From Lachnoanaerobaculum saburreum DSM 3986 (lineage in GTDB: Bacteria > Bacillota > Clostridia > Lachnospirales > Lachnospiraceae): a DNA stretch of 48,788 nucleotides. The notes beneath the pieces were generated by a model. It was not told the DNA's origin and made no database searches. It saw only the letters and a program-made list of their open reading frames with translations. A program made the translations under genes and the position numbers. Position 1 is the stretch's first letter; each line of letters starts with the position of its first letter. Shown here in pieces: positions 17,717 through 25,112 of this stretch. The stretch covers positions 2,562,497 through 2,611,284 of the forward strand of contig NZ_GL622296.1 of assembly GCF_000185385.1 (NCBI RefSeq), written 5' to 3'.

Positions 17717-18364
17717 TTACCTCCTGCTTCTACTCAGTAAAACTCCATCTCCTATTGAAAAAATCCATGAATCCAGTGTCTCATCATGTAAAAGAAGATA
17801 TATATACTCTCTCATTCTCTTATATATTGTCTTGTCTCTTTTTCTTATTGCAAAGGAAGACTCCAATAAGTCTCCCTCTTGCAAACAATTATCTGAGAAA
17901 ATCATTCCCGCCTCTTTTAAAAGTTCCTTTACTATGGGTAACCACATGATATACTGTGCCTTGGCGGCATCCATAAAGATAAAATCAAATTTCTTATGCT
18001 TATCCGCCAGACTCTTCAGTATATCATCGGCATCACCTTCCAATATCTTTATTCTGCTTTCAAAGCCGGCATATTTTATATTCCTTTTCGCTTCCTCAAC
18101 TCTATCAGGCATTTTTTCAACAGTCCATATATTTGCATTTGAATTTTCAAGCATAACTATAGCTGAATACCCTATTGCACAGCCAATCTCCAAAATAGAA
18201 CCGGGATTTTGCATCTTCAAAACAAACTTTAAAAGATTTTCAGTATCTCTTTTTATAATCGGTATATAGTTTTTTTTAGCCTTGGCTCTTATCTCTTCCG
18301 CCACACTTGAATTCAGAGGAGAGATAATATCAAGATACTCCAACACTTTAGGATTTGTTATCAT
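17717..18364 (-). CDS. trmR: tRNA 5-hydroxyuridine methyltransferase TrmR (YrrM-like)
   Basis: An AdoMet-dependent O-methyltransferase that converts ho5U34 to mo5U34 in Gram-positive bacteria. Motif I is ILEIGCAIGYSAIVM, almost as in B. subtilis YrrM, followed by acidic WTVEK and the FDFIFMDAAKAQY region (metal-binding aspartate) and FSDN. The C-terminus ends in IGDGVLLSRSRR. I choose ATG 18364 (MITNPKVLEYLDII, 215 residues), which fits the family N-terminus. The longer form from 18394 overlaps the upstream gene by 47 bases. It lies directly before trhP, which makes its substrate. Confidence 0.87.
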   Translation of the reverse strand: MITNPKVLEYLDIISPLNSSVAEEIRAKAKKNYIPIIKRDTENLLKFVLKMQNPGSILEIGCAIGYSAIVMLENSNANIWTVEKMPDRVEEAKRNIKYAGFESRIKILEGDADDILKSLADKHKKFDFIFMDAAKAQYIMWLPIVKELLKEAGMIFSDNCLQEGDLLESSFAIRKRDKTIYKRMREYIYLLLHDETLDSWIFSIGDGVLLSRSRR

Positions 18365-18770
18365 TGTTCTTGTTCCCCGACTTACCGTCATCAATCATCT
18401 CAAGTATCTGTCTTGATGTCTGTGATGTGTTGAATGTATACTCACCTGAATGCATTCTGATATCAAAAAATTTAGCCTGTATCTCAAATGAGAGTTTATT
18501 TCCTATAACGCCGTTTTCATACAGCTTATCTGCCAATTTGCCGAAACTCATACCGTCTTCTATAGTCATTTCTACATTTCTTCCCGGAGGTGAGTCCACA
18601 CTTGATGCATAAAATATACTATGTCCGAATTGGAAAGAAAACGGTATGCCCACCAGCATTATCAGCAACATTATATATGTTACAATTCTTCCCAAAAAAG
18701 AAGTTACTCTTTTTTTTGTCTTCTTTTTAGATATATTATTAGATATATCAGATGTAGTTTCTTTGCTCAT
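18348..18770 (-). CDS. Short MltG-like membrane protein without the catalytic domain
   Basis: 140 residues. A basic cytoplasmic tail (KKKTKKR) is followed by one membrane helix (about 28-52) and an extracellular part, VEMTIEDGMSFGKLADKLYENGVIGNKLSFEIQAK, resembling the LysM-like N-terminal domain of the lytic transglycosylase MltG (YrrL). The YceG catalytic domain with its glutamate is absent. The frame ends naturally in GKSGNKNNDNKS and overlaps trmR, so it is not a recent truncation. Position matches yrrL in B. subtilis. It may bind peptidoglycan or regulate a separate MltG. Confidence 0.75.
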   Translation of the reverse strand: MSKETTSDISNNISKKKTKKRVTSFLGRIVTYIMLLIMLVGIPFSFQFGHSIFYASSVDSPPGRNVEMTIEDGMSFGKLADKLYENGVIGNKLSFEIQAKFFDIRMHSGEYTFNTSQTSRQILEMIDDGKSGNKNNDNKS

Positions 18771-18780
18771 TTAGTACCCT

Positions 18781-20880
18781 TTAATGTACCTCCATTATTA
18801 TCGGCAATATTACCGGATTTCTCTTCATCCTCTTCCACAAAAATTCGCTCAAAGAATCTCTTACCACATTCTTTATCTTTGCCCAGTCTGTGATTCTGGC
18901 ATGAAGACAGTCCGCTACCGCTTCCCTTACTACTGCACTTGCCTCATTCATCAAATCTGTAGACTCTCTCACATATACAAATCCTCTTGATACTATGTCG
19001 GGACCTGAGAGAAGTCTGTTGGTTCCATGCTCAAGGCTCATTGCAACTATTATTATACCATTTTGTGACAGGCTTTGCCTATCACGAAGTACAATATTTC
19101 CAACATCACCTACACCAAGTCCGTCTACAAAGACTCCGCCGGCTTCTACATGACCCACCGTCTTGCAGGAATATTCACTAAGCTCCACCACATCACCGCT
19201 TGACATTATCAGTACATTTTCACTTGGTATACCCACAGCCTCTGCAAGCCCTCTTCCTGCCATCAGATGTCTGTATTCACCATGTACAGGCAGTGCAAAC
19301 TTAGGCTTTAAAAGTGAGTACATAAGCTTGATTTCTTCCTGACAGGCATGACCTGATACATGTGTGTCCTGAAAGATAACCTCCGCTCCCTTCATAGAAA
19401 GCTCATTAATGACCTTTGAAACCGCCTTTTCATTTCCGGGGATAGGTGTCGAACTCATAATTACAACGTCCTCGGTTGATATCTCCACCTTTCTATGTAC
19501 AGAAGAAGCCATTCTTGAAAGTGCGGCCATAGATTCTCCCTGACTTCCTGTAGTGATAATAACTGTCTTTTCCTGCGGATAGTCCTTTAAGTGGTCTATA
19601 TCAATAAGTGTACCCTCAGGAATGTCGATATATCCGAGGTCTGCGGCAGTTCCTATAACATTGACCATACTTCTGCCTTCCACCACCACTTTTCTGTCAT
19701 ATTTATATGCAGTATTGATTATCTGCTGCACTCTGTCCACATTTGAAGCAAAAGTAGCCACAATTATCCTGCTGTCCTTATGTTCGGCAAATATCATATC
19801 AAAAGTCTTACCTACAGTTCTTTCAGACATTGTAAAGCCCGGTCTGGTCGCATTTGTAGAGTCGCAAAGCATTGCAAGGCAACCCTGCTTTCCAATCTCC
19901 GCCATTCTTCCAAGATCCGCCGGATCGCCGAATACCGGCGTATAGTCCACCTTAAAATCACCTGTATGGAAAACGGTACCTGCCGGAGAGTGTATGGCCA
20001 GTGCCGCAGCATCCGCTATGGAGTGGTTTGTCTTTACAAATTCAACCTTAAAATCCCCAAGCTTTACCACATCACCATACTTTACTACATTTAATTTTGC
20101 AGTATCATCTATCTGATGTTCTTTCAGTTTCTTATCAATAAGCGCACAGGTAAGCTTTGTACCGTAAACCGGCACATTCAGTTGCTTTAAAATATATGGT
20201 AAAGCACCTATATGATCCTCATGACCATGTGTTATACAAAACCCTTTTACCTTCAAATAATTGTCCTTAAGATATGTGATATCAGGTATTACAAGATCTA
20301 TTCCAAGCATATCGTCACTTGGGAATGCAAGACCGCAGTCAACCACCATGATACTGTCCTCATACTCAAATGCAGTGATATTCATACCTATTTGCTCAAG
20401 TCCGCCAAGCGGTATTATCTTTATCTTCTTACTTGTCTTTTTGATTCTGCCCCTTCTTTTTTTGTTGGTATTTTCCATAAGTATATTTGACACCTGCTCC
20501 GCCAAAGTCGGTACAACCCTGTCTGTAGGAGCTACATATCTGGCTACAGATTTTTTCATCTCACCCGATACCTCATTTGTATCAACCGTTTCCTTGTTTT
20601 CAGCATTCCTCACTCTTTTGGCGGCAGTTCTTCTTACAGGCTTTTTTTCAGCCAACTTTTCTTCTGCAATATTTCCTGTGCCGACTTCCGATGCATTTCC
20701 TTCATTGGCGGTGTTTTTTCTTCTAATCCCCTGTTCATGCTTTAGCCTCGCATTTACAGTTCTTTCTTTTTTGACCTTTTTTTCAGGTGTATCACCTGTT
20801 GTCCCGGCCTCACTTAATTCCTTGCTCTCTTGCATTATTCTTTGCATATTCAGCAAAGGATTTTTTTCATTCTCGTTCAA
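18781..20880 (-). CDS. rnj: Ribonuclease J with a long basic N-terminal extension
   Basis: RNase J is a zinc-dependent beta-CASP 5'-3' exonuclease and endonuclease for mRNA decay and rRNA maturation. The zinc motif is HGHEDHIG (218-225), with DCGLAFP before it and the beta-CASP region and C-terminal domain after it. The catalytic core from about residue 150 to 699 matches the usual 550-residue length. The first 150 residues are low complexity and rich in Lys, Arg, Glu and Ala, ending in KKRRGRIKKTSKKIK. It starts at TTG 20880 with AGAAAGGA seven bases before; the next in-frame ATG has no such site. Confidence 0.93.
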   Translation of the reverse strand: MNENEKNPLLNMQRIMQESKELSEAGTTGDTPEKKVKKERTVNARLKHEQGIRRKNTANEGNASEVGTGNIAEEKLAEKKPVRRTAAKRVRNAENKETVDTNEVSGEMKKSVARYVAPTDRVVPTLAEQVSNILMENTNKKRRGRIKKTSKKIKIIPLGGLEQIGMNITAFEYEDSIMVVDCGLAFPSDDMLGIDLVIPDITYLKDNYLKVKGFCITHGHEDHIGALPYILKQLNVPVYGTKLTCALIDKKLKEHQIDDTAKLNVVKYGDVVKLGDFKVEFVKTNHSIADAAALAIHSPAGTVFHTGDFKVDYTPVFGDPADLGRMAEIGKQGCLAMLCDSTNATRPGFTMSERTVGKTFDMIFAEHKDSRIIVATFASNVDRVQQIINTAYKYDRKVVVEGRSMVNVIGTAADLGYIDIPEGTLIDIDHLKDYPQEKTVIITTGSQGESMAALSRMASSVHRKVEISTEDVVIMSSTPIPGNEKAVSKVINELSMKGAEVIFQDTHVSGHACQEEIKLMYSLLKPKFALPVHGEYRHLMAGRGLAEAVGIPSENVLIMSSGDVVELSEYSCKTVGHVEAGGVFVDGLGVGDVGNIVLRDRQSLSQNGIIIVAMSLEHGTNRLLSGPDIVSRGFVYVRESTDLMNEASAVVREAVADCLHARITDWAKIKNVVRDSLSEFLWKRMKRNPVILPIIMEVH

Positions 20881-20921
20881 AACTTATTCCTTTCTAACTC
20901 TAATATATCAAAAGATACAGA

Positions 20922-21194
20922 CTATCTTACAATATCTATATCATCATCATTCGTCATCTTTTCAAATATCTCAAATGCAGAATTCAGCTCTTCTTCATCT
21001 TCTACAAAGATATATTCGGCATCTTTTGCTTCACTGTTTGAAATATCCTTCATTATATAACATTCTCCGTTTTCATCTTCAAAGCTGTCTGTAACAAGTA
21101 TATAGCTTATACCGTTTATCTTTGTTTCTTCTATAATGCTGAACTCAATATTTTCACCGTCTTCCGATAAAAAAGATATCCTGTTATTTTCCAT
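20922..21194 (-). CDS. DUF1292 (YrzB-like) small acidic protein
   Basis: 90 residues, strongly acidic, beginning ENNRISFLSEDGENIEFSIIEETKINGISYILVTD, the DUF1292 pattern of B. subtilis YrzB. Function is unknown. It overlaps ruvX by 11 bases, so translation is coupled. The order ireB, ruvX, DUF1292 is conserved across many Firmicutes. Soluble, no membrane segment. Confidence 0.88.
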   Translation of the reverse strand: MENNRISFLSEDGENIEFSIIEETKINGISYILVTDSFEDENGECYIMKDISNSEAKDAEYIFVEDEEELNSAFEIFEKMTNDDDIDIVR

Positions 21195-21621
21195 TTTCTT
21201 TCTCCATATATTCTCTCAAAATAATACCTGCCGCAACCATATCAATAAACTGCTTTCGATTCTCTTTCTTTACGCCGGACTCATCCAGTATTTCATCAGC
21301 CTCCACCGTAGTCAGTCTTTCATCCTGCATTATAATAGGTACATCCACTCTTTGTTTTAACTTCTCTACAAACTCCAATGTAAGTGACACCCTTTTTCCT
21401 CTTCTACCGTTCATATTGACAGGCAGTCCTACCACTATTTTTTTTATATTTTTTTCTTCTACAATCTTTGCAATCTTTGCAAGAGATCTTCTAAGTTTAT
21501 TTTCTTTACTTCTCTCAATGGTTTCAAACGGCTGTGCTGTAAGTCCCAATGAATCACTTATAGCTACACCTATAGTCTTTGAACCATAATCAAGTCCCAT
21601 GATTCTTTCTTTTAAATCCAC
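21184..21621 (-). CDS. ruvX: RuvX/YqgF, RNase H-like nuclease family
   Basis: 145 residues. RuvX/YqgF proteins are RNase H-fold nucleases linked to pre-16S rRNA 5' processing and Holliday junctions. The acidic motifs are MGLDYGSKTIGVAISD near the start, VVGLPVNMNGRRGKR in the middle and MQDERLTTVEA near 100. GTG at 21621 with GGAGAG upstream is the likely start; ATG 21600 (MGLDYGS) would give a shorter but possible form. Confidence 0.93.
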   Translation of the reverse strand: MDLKERIMGLDYGSKTIGVAISDSLGLTAQPFETIERSKENKLRRSLAKIAKIVEEKNIKKIVVGLPVNMNGRRGKRVSLTLEFVEKLKQRVDVPIIMQDERLTTVEADEILDESGVKKENRKQFIDMVAAGIILREYMEKENGK

Positions 21622-21643
21622 CTTTTTCTCTCCAAACTATAAA

Positions 21644-21672
21644 AAGAAGCCTACCTTCAAAGCAAACTTCTT
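21644..21672 (-). terminator. Possible intrinsic terminator between ireB and ruvX
   Basis: An 11-bp stem with wobbles (21644-21654 with 21662-21672) and a 7-base loop, followed on the minus strand by TTTTT (21645-21641 region). It may separate ireB from the ruvX transcript or allow partial readthrough. Confidence 0.6.
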
Positions 21673-21763
21673 CATACATCTTACCCATATTTAAAATATG
21701 TTTTATTGTATGACCCAGCCTCATAAGGTCCATCACGCGGCTTTAAGATTTATCTTAAAAAGT

Positions 21764-22021
21764 TCAGCTAAGATTTTTCTCAATATAACTTTTTAATAAC
21801 TCTTCAACTATCTCATCACGCTCCACCTTCATGATAAGACTTCTTGCACTCTTGTGACTCGTGATATAAGTCGGATCTCCTGACATCACATAGCCAACTA
21901 TCTGATTTAACGGGTTATATCCCTTTTCTGTTAAAGCCTTATAAACTCGCCTCAACACTTCTTTGACATCCATTTTATTTTCTTGTACTGCTCTAAAATA
22001 TTGTGTATTTTGAACATCCAT
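21764..22021 (-). CDS. ireB: IreB family regulatory protein (DUF965, YrzL)
   Basis: 85 residues. IreB in Enterococcus faecalis is phosphorylated by the Ser/Thr kinase IreK and affects cephalosporin resistance. The family core [36 protein letters not shown] is clear, and the N-terminus DVQNTQYF has a threonine in the region phosphorylated in E. faecalis. It stands first in the ireB-ruvX-DUF1292 group behind its own promoter. No kinase is in the window. Confidence 0.93.
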   Translation of the reverse strand: MDVQNTQYFRAVQENKMDVKEVLRRVYKALTEKGYNPLNQIVGYVMSGDPTYITSHKSARSLIMKVERDEIVEELLKSYIEKNLS

Positions 22022-22051
22022 GTTATCACGCTTCCTTCTCTAATAAAGTTT

Positions 22052-22081
22052 ATTTTACCACGATTGCAGGTTATATTGCAA
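22052..22081 (-). promoter_or_regulatory. Promoter of ireB
   Basis: Minus strand TTGCAA (22081-22076), an 18-base spacer and TAAAAT (22057-22052), about 30 bases before the ireB ATG, which is preceded by AGAAGGAAG. Confidence 0.6.
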
Positions 22082-22140
22082 TATAATTTAAAAGTTCAGA
22101 AAACAGAATTATAGTATATGTATTTTCATACTATTATATG

Positions 22141-23520
22141 TTAATCCGCCTCTTTCTCCATCAACAGTATATCATCAGTCAGAAATTTTACTATTTTACC
22201 TCTAACAATATCATTTGCCTTAAGTTCACCCTTTAAAACGGCAACCTTTACATATTCCTTTGTATAACCTGTATAATACTCTATATTATCCTTTATGAAG
22301 TTCTCTTCACAGAGCATTTCATCCGCCTTACCAAGTCTAAGTTTTCTAAACTCTCTTTGATTGACGAGATTGATTTCACTTAAGATATTTGCCCTTTTTG
22401 CCTTTTCATTGCCGTCCACCTGCGGCATATTTGCCGCCTTTGTACCTTCTCTTATCGAGTACGGGAAAATATGTGTTTCATAGAATTTTACTTTTTCTAT
22501 AAAATTTTTGCTCTCTTCAAAGTCAAGCTTACTTTCTCCGGGAAAACCTACAATAATATCTGTAGTGATTGCCGGAGAGTCAAAATATTTTCTTATAATT
22601 TCCACTCCTTTATAAAACTCATCTACACTGTACTTTCTGTTCATACTCTTTAGAGTTTTATCACATCCGCTTTGCAGGCTTAGATGAAAATGCGGGCAAA
22701 ACTTATCTATATTACCAAGACTCTTTATAAAATCTTCTTTGATGATTCTCGGTTCAAGTGAACCTATACGAATTCTTTCTATGCCGTCTACTTCAGATAT
22801 ATTTTCTATCAAATTAAGCAACTCATTTTTTTTAACAAATTCCTCATCACTTTCCTCTCTTGCGGTAAGCCACTCCATTCTCTTATTATATGACTCATCT
22901 AAGAAGTCAATCCCATAAGAAGAAAGATGTATCCCTGTAAGCACAACTTCCTTATATCCTGAATCGGCAAACTTTTTCACTTCTTCTATGATATTCTCCA
23001 TCTTTCTGCTTCGCACTCTCCCCCTTGTAAAGGGGATAATACAGTATGAGCAAAACTGATTGCAACCGTCCTGCACCTTGATAAAAGCCCTTGTGTGGTC
23101 ATTTATCTTACTTATATGAAACTCCTCATAATCTGAACTTTTATTTATATCTATTATAAATTTATTTTCATTCTTGTCCTGCAAATACTCATTTATTATA
23201 TTTACAATTTCATTTTTGTTATTGTTTCCTACAATTATGTCGATGCTTAGATCCTCATCAATTCTTTTCTTTGCAGATTCCACATAACATCCTGCCGCCA
23301 CTACTATGGCATCCTCATTCATCTTTCTTGCCCTGTGAAGCATCTGTCTTGACTTTCTGTCTGCAATATTTGTTACGGAACAGGTATTGATAATATATAT
23401 ATCCGCTTTCTCGCCAAAATCCACACATCTATAACCTGCGGCTTCCATAAGCTGTTGCATGGCCTCTGTTTCATAGGTATTTACCTTACAGCCAAGTGTA
23501 TGAAAAGCAACCGTTTTCAT
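22141..23520 (-). CDS. mtaB: tRNA t6A37 methylthiotransferase MtaB
   Basis: A radical SAM enzyme that adds a methylthio group to t6A37 of tRNAs reading ANN codons. The N-terminal domain carries the auxiliary cluster cysteines C11 (LGCKVN), C47 (NTCSV) and C78 (AGCYV). The radical SAM motif is C153, C157 and C160 in GCNQFCSYC. A TRAM domain follows at the C-terminus. LGCKVN and the 459-residue length fit MtaB rather than MiaB. I start at ATG 23520 with GAAAGGA five bases before, not the longer frame from 23544. It faces away from the HPr-like gene. Confidence 0.94.
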   Translation of the reverse strand: MKTVAFHTLGCKVNTYETEAMQQLMEAAGYRCVDFGEKADIYIINTCSVTNIADRKSRQMLHRARKMNEDAIVVAAGCYVESAKKRIDEDLSIDIIVGNNNKNEIVNIINEYLQDKNENKFIIDINKSSDYEEFHISKINDHTRAFIKVQDGCNQFCSYCIIPFTRGRVRSRKMENIIEEVKKFADSGYKEVVLTGIHLSSYGIDFLDESYNKRMEWLTAREESDEEFVKKNELLNLIENISEVDGIERIRIGSLEPRIIKEDFIKSLGNIDKFCPHFHLSLQSGCDKTLKSMNRKYSVDEFYKGVEIIRKYFDSPAITTDIIVGFPGESKLDFEESKNFIEKVKFYETHIFPYSIREGTKAANMPQVDGNEKAKRANILSEINLVNQREFRKLRLGKADEMLCEENFIKDNIEYYTGYTKEYVKVAVLKGELKANDIVRGKIVKFLTDDILLMEKEAD

Positions 23521-23549
23521 AAAAATCCTTTCTAACTTTTTCAAATATC

Positions 23550-23578
23550 ATTGACTTTACTATAAAATTTATATAGGA
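23550..23578 (+). promoter_or_regulatory. Likely promoter of the HPr-like gene
   Basis: TTGACT (23550-23555), a 17-base spacer and TAGGAT (23573-23578). It gives a leader of about 70 bases that contains the hairpin at 23591-23625. Confidence 0.5.
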
Positions 23579-23590
23579 TATAGGCAGAAC

Positions 23591-23625
23591 TAAATGCGCA
23601 AATACTTTTAAGTATCTGTTGCATT
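23591..23625 (+). promoter_or_regulatory. Two-tier inverted repeat in the HPr-like leader
   Basis: AAATGC (23591-23596) pairs with GCATTT (23620-23625), and inside it ATACTT (23601-23606) pairs with AAGTAT (23609-23614). It lies about 20 bases before the ribosome site and may be an operator or RNA hairpin. Confidence 0.5.
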
Positions 23626-23655
23626 TACATAATATTTTTTATAATGGAGGATTAT

Positions 23656-23889
23656 ATGAAAACAGTTCAGATTTCCCTTAATTCTATTGACAAAGTAAAG
23701 TCATTTGTTAATGAATTGGCTAAGTACGATGTAGACTTTGACTTGGTTTCAGGAAGATATGTTATAGATGCAAAGTCAATAATGGGTATCTTCAGCTTAG
23801 ACTTATCAAAGCCTATCGATCTTAATATTCATGCTGAGGATAATGTAGAGCAGATACTTGAGGCACTCTCCCCATATATCATCAAATAA
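23656..23889 (+). CDS. HPr-like protein lacking the active-site histidine
   Basis: 77 residues from ATG 23656, five bases after GGAGG. The centre DAKSIMGIFSLDL matches the regulatory-serine region of HPr (AKSIMGVMSL), with S41 in the place of Ser46. The segment that normally reads LHARPA with His15 is SIDKVKS here, so PEP-dependent phosphotransfer is not possible. B. subtilis Crh has the same property and acts only in carbon catabolite control. Whether this protein is phosphorylated on S41 is unknown. It is a single gene with its own promoter and terminator. Confidence 0.82.
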   Translation: MKTVQISLNSIDKVKSFVNELAKYDVDFDLVSGRYVIDAKSIMGIFSLDLSKPIDLNIHAEDNVEQILEALSPYIIK

Positions 23890-23898
23890 TATTCTTTC

Positions 23899-23924
23899 AG
23901 TCTGACAGATTTTTCTGTCAGACT
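23899..23924. terminator. Bidirectional terminator between the HPr-like gene and thiI
   Basis: A perfect 11-bp stem (23899-23909 with 23914-23924), loop TTTT, followed on the plus strand by a T run. thiI ends from the other side at 23928. Confidence 0.88.
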
Positions 23925-23927
23925 TTT

Positions 23928-25112
23928 TTAGGCTTTCACTAAAATTCTTTCCTTACTTTCCAACGCCCTTTCTAAAAGTTCGTCTATAATTCCCTCAAGT
24001 TTTTCTTCAGACCTTTCGATATCAGCCAATATGGGCTTTGTCACCGGATGCTTTGCCACAAATATTGTACAACAATCCTCATACGGCTGTATAGAAGTCT
24101 CATAAGTACCTATTTTTTCTGAAATCTCCACAATTTCCTGCTTATCAAATCCTATCAGCGGTCTGAATACAGGCAATGTGGCAGCCGCATCTGTGCTAAA
24201 CAGTGACTGAATTGTCTGGGATGCCACCTGTCCTATACTCTCCCCTGTAATAAGTGCCTGATCTCCGTTTTCTACAGCTATTCTTTCCGCAATCTTCATC
24301 ATATATCTTCTCATAATGATTGTCAGCTCATCATGTGGACAGTTCTCATATATTGCAAGTTGAATATCCGTAAAATTGATTATATGCAAGTTGAGAGGTC
24401 CGTTGTACATTGCTACAAGCTGTGCAAGCTCTATTACCTTTCTCTTTGCTCTCTCAGAGGTATAAGGAGGTGCATGAAAATATACCGCTTCCACTCTCAC
24501 ACCTCTTTTTGCAATCATATATCCTGCTACAGGCGAGTCGATACCGCCTGAAAGCAAAAGCATTGCTCTGCCGTTTGTGCCTACAGGCATTCCTCCGGGT
24601 CCCTCTATCTCAAGTGAATATATATTGATATATGTCCTTATCTCCACCTTGATAAGTACATCAGGCTTTCTGACATTTACTTTTATTTCGGGAAAGGCAT
24701 TTAAAATAACTTCTCCAAGCTCTGCATTTATGCTCTCGGAAGTTCCGGGGAAGCTCTTGTCCGCCCTTCTGGTATCCACCTTAAAGGTAAAGTTCTTGTC
24801 CGGATATACTTCGTCTACATATTCAACCACTCTTTTTTTCAGGTTTTCATAATCTTTTGATTCAATTCTTACCATCGGACATATACCGACTATTCCGAAC
24901 ACCCTGCCAAGTCTGTCTATGGTATCCTCATAGTCATAATCTCCGTCCGTATCCACATAGATTCTGCCAAGCTCCTTTGATACAAAAAATTTGCCGTCAA
25001 CATCCTTTAGTGCAATTCTTATTTGCTTCATCAGAGCATCTTCAAACATATATCTGTTCTTGCCCTTTACACCTATTTCACCATATTTAATTAAAAATGA
25101 TTTGTACTTCAT
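23928..25112 (-). CDS. thiI: tRNA 4-thiouridine synthase ThiI
   Basis: 394 residues. ThiI adenylates U8 of tRNA and transfers sulfur to give s4U. The order is an N-terminal ferredoxin-like domain, a THUMP domain (about 60-165) and a PP-loop ATPase with LLLSGGIDSPVAGYM (SGGIDSP at 188-194). The C-terminal rhodanese domain of the E. coli enzyme is absent, as in B. subtilis, where sulfur comes directly from the cysteine desulfurase NifZ. The catalytic region cysteine pair YEDCCTIF is present. The ATG overlaps the stop of the adjacent desulfurase (TAATG). Confidence 0.95.
   Translation of the reverse strand: MKYKSFLIKYGEIGVKGKNRYMFEDALMKQIRIALKDVDGKFFVSKELGRIYVDTDGDYDYEDTIDRLGRVFGIVGICPMVRIESKDYENLKKRVVEYVDEVYPDKNFTFKVDTRRADKSFPGTSESINAELGEVILNAFPEIKVNVRKPDVLIKVEIRTYINIYSLEIEGPGGMPVGTNGRAMLLLSGGIDSPVAGYMIAKRGVRVEAVYFHAPPYTSERAKRKVIELAQLVAMYNGPLNLHIINFTDIQLAIYENCPHDELTIIMRRYMMKIAERIAVENGDQALITGESIGQVASQTIQSLFSTDAAATLPVFRPLIGFDKQEIVEISEKIGTYETSIQPYEDCCTIFVAKHPVTKPILADIERSEEKLEGIIDELLERALESKERILVKA

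Noticed and set aside
20261-21094. 277-codon plus-strand open frame
   Set aside because: Antisense to the start of rnj and DUF1292; Ser/Leu/Phe-rich composition is that of a reversed Lys/Glu-rich gene, and no ribosome site is present.
21690-21770. Short palindromes after ireB (such as TTAAGAT and ATCTTAA)
   Set aside because: AT-only arms of 7 bases are expected by chance in this base composition.
23620-23645. TATAAT next to the HPr-like ribosome site as its promoter
   Set aside because: It overlaps the GGAGG site, so the transcript could not include it; the only -35 match is 15 bases away.
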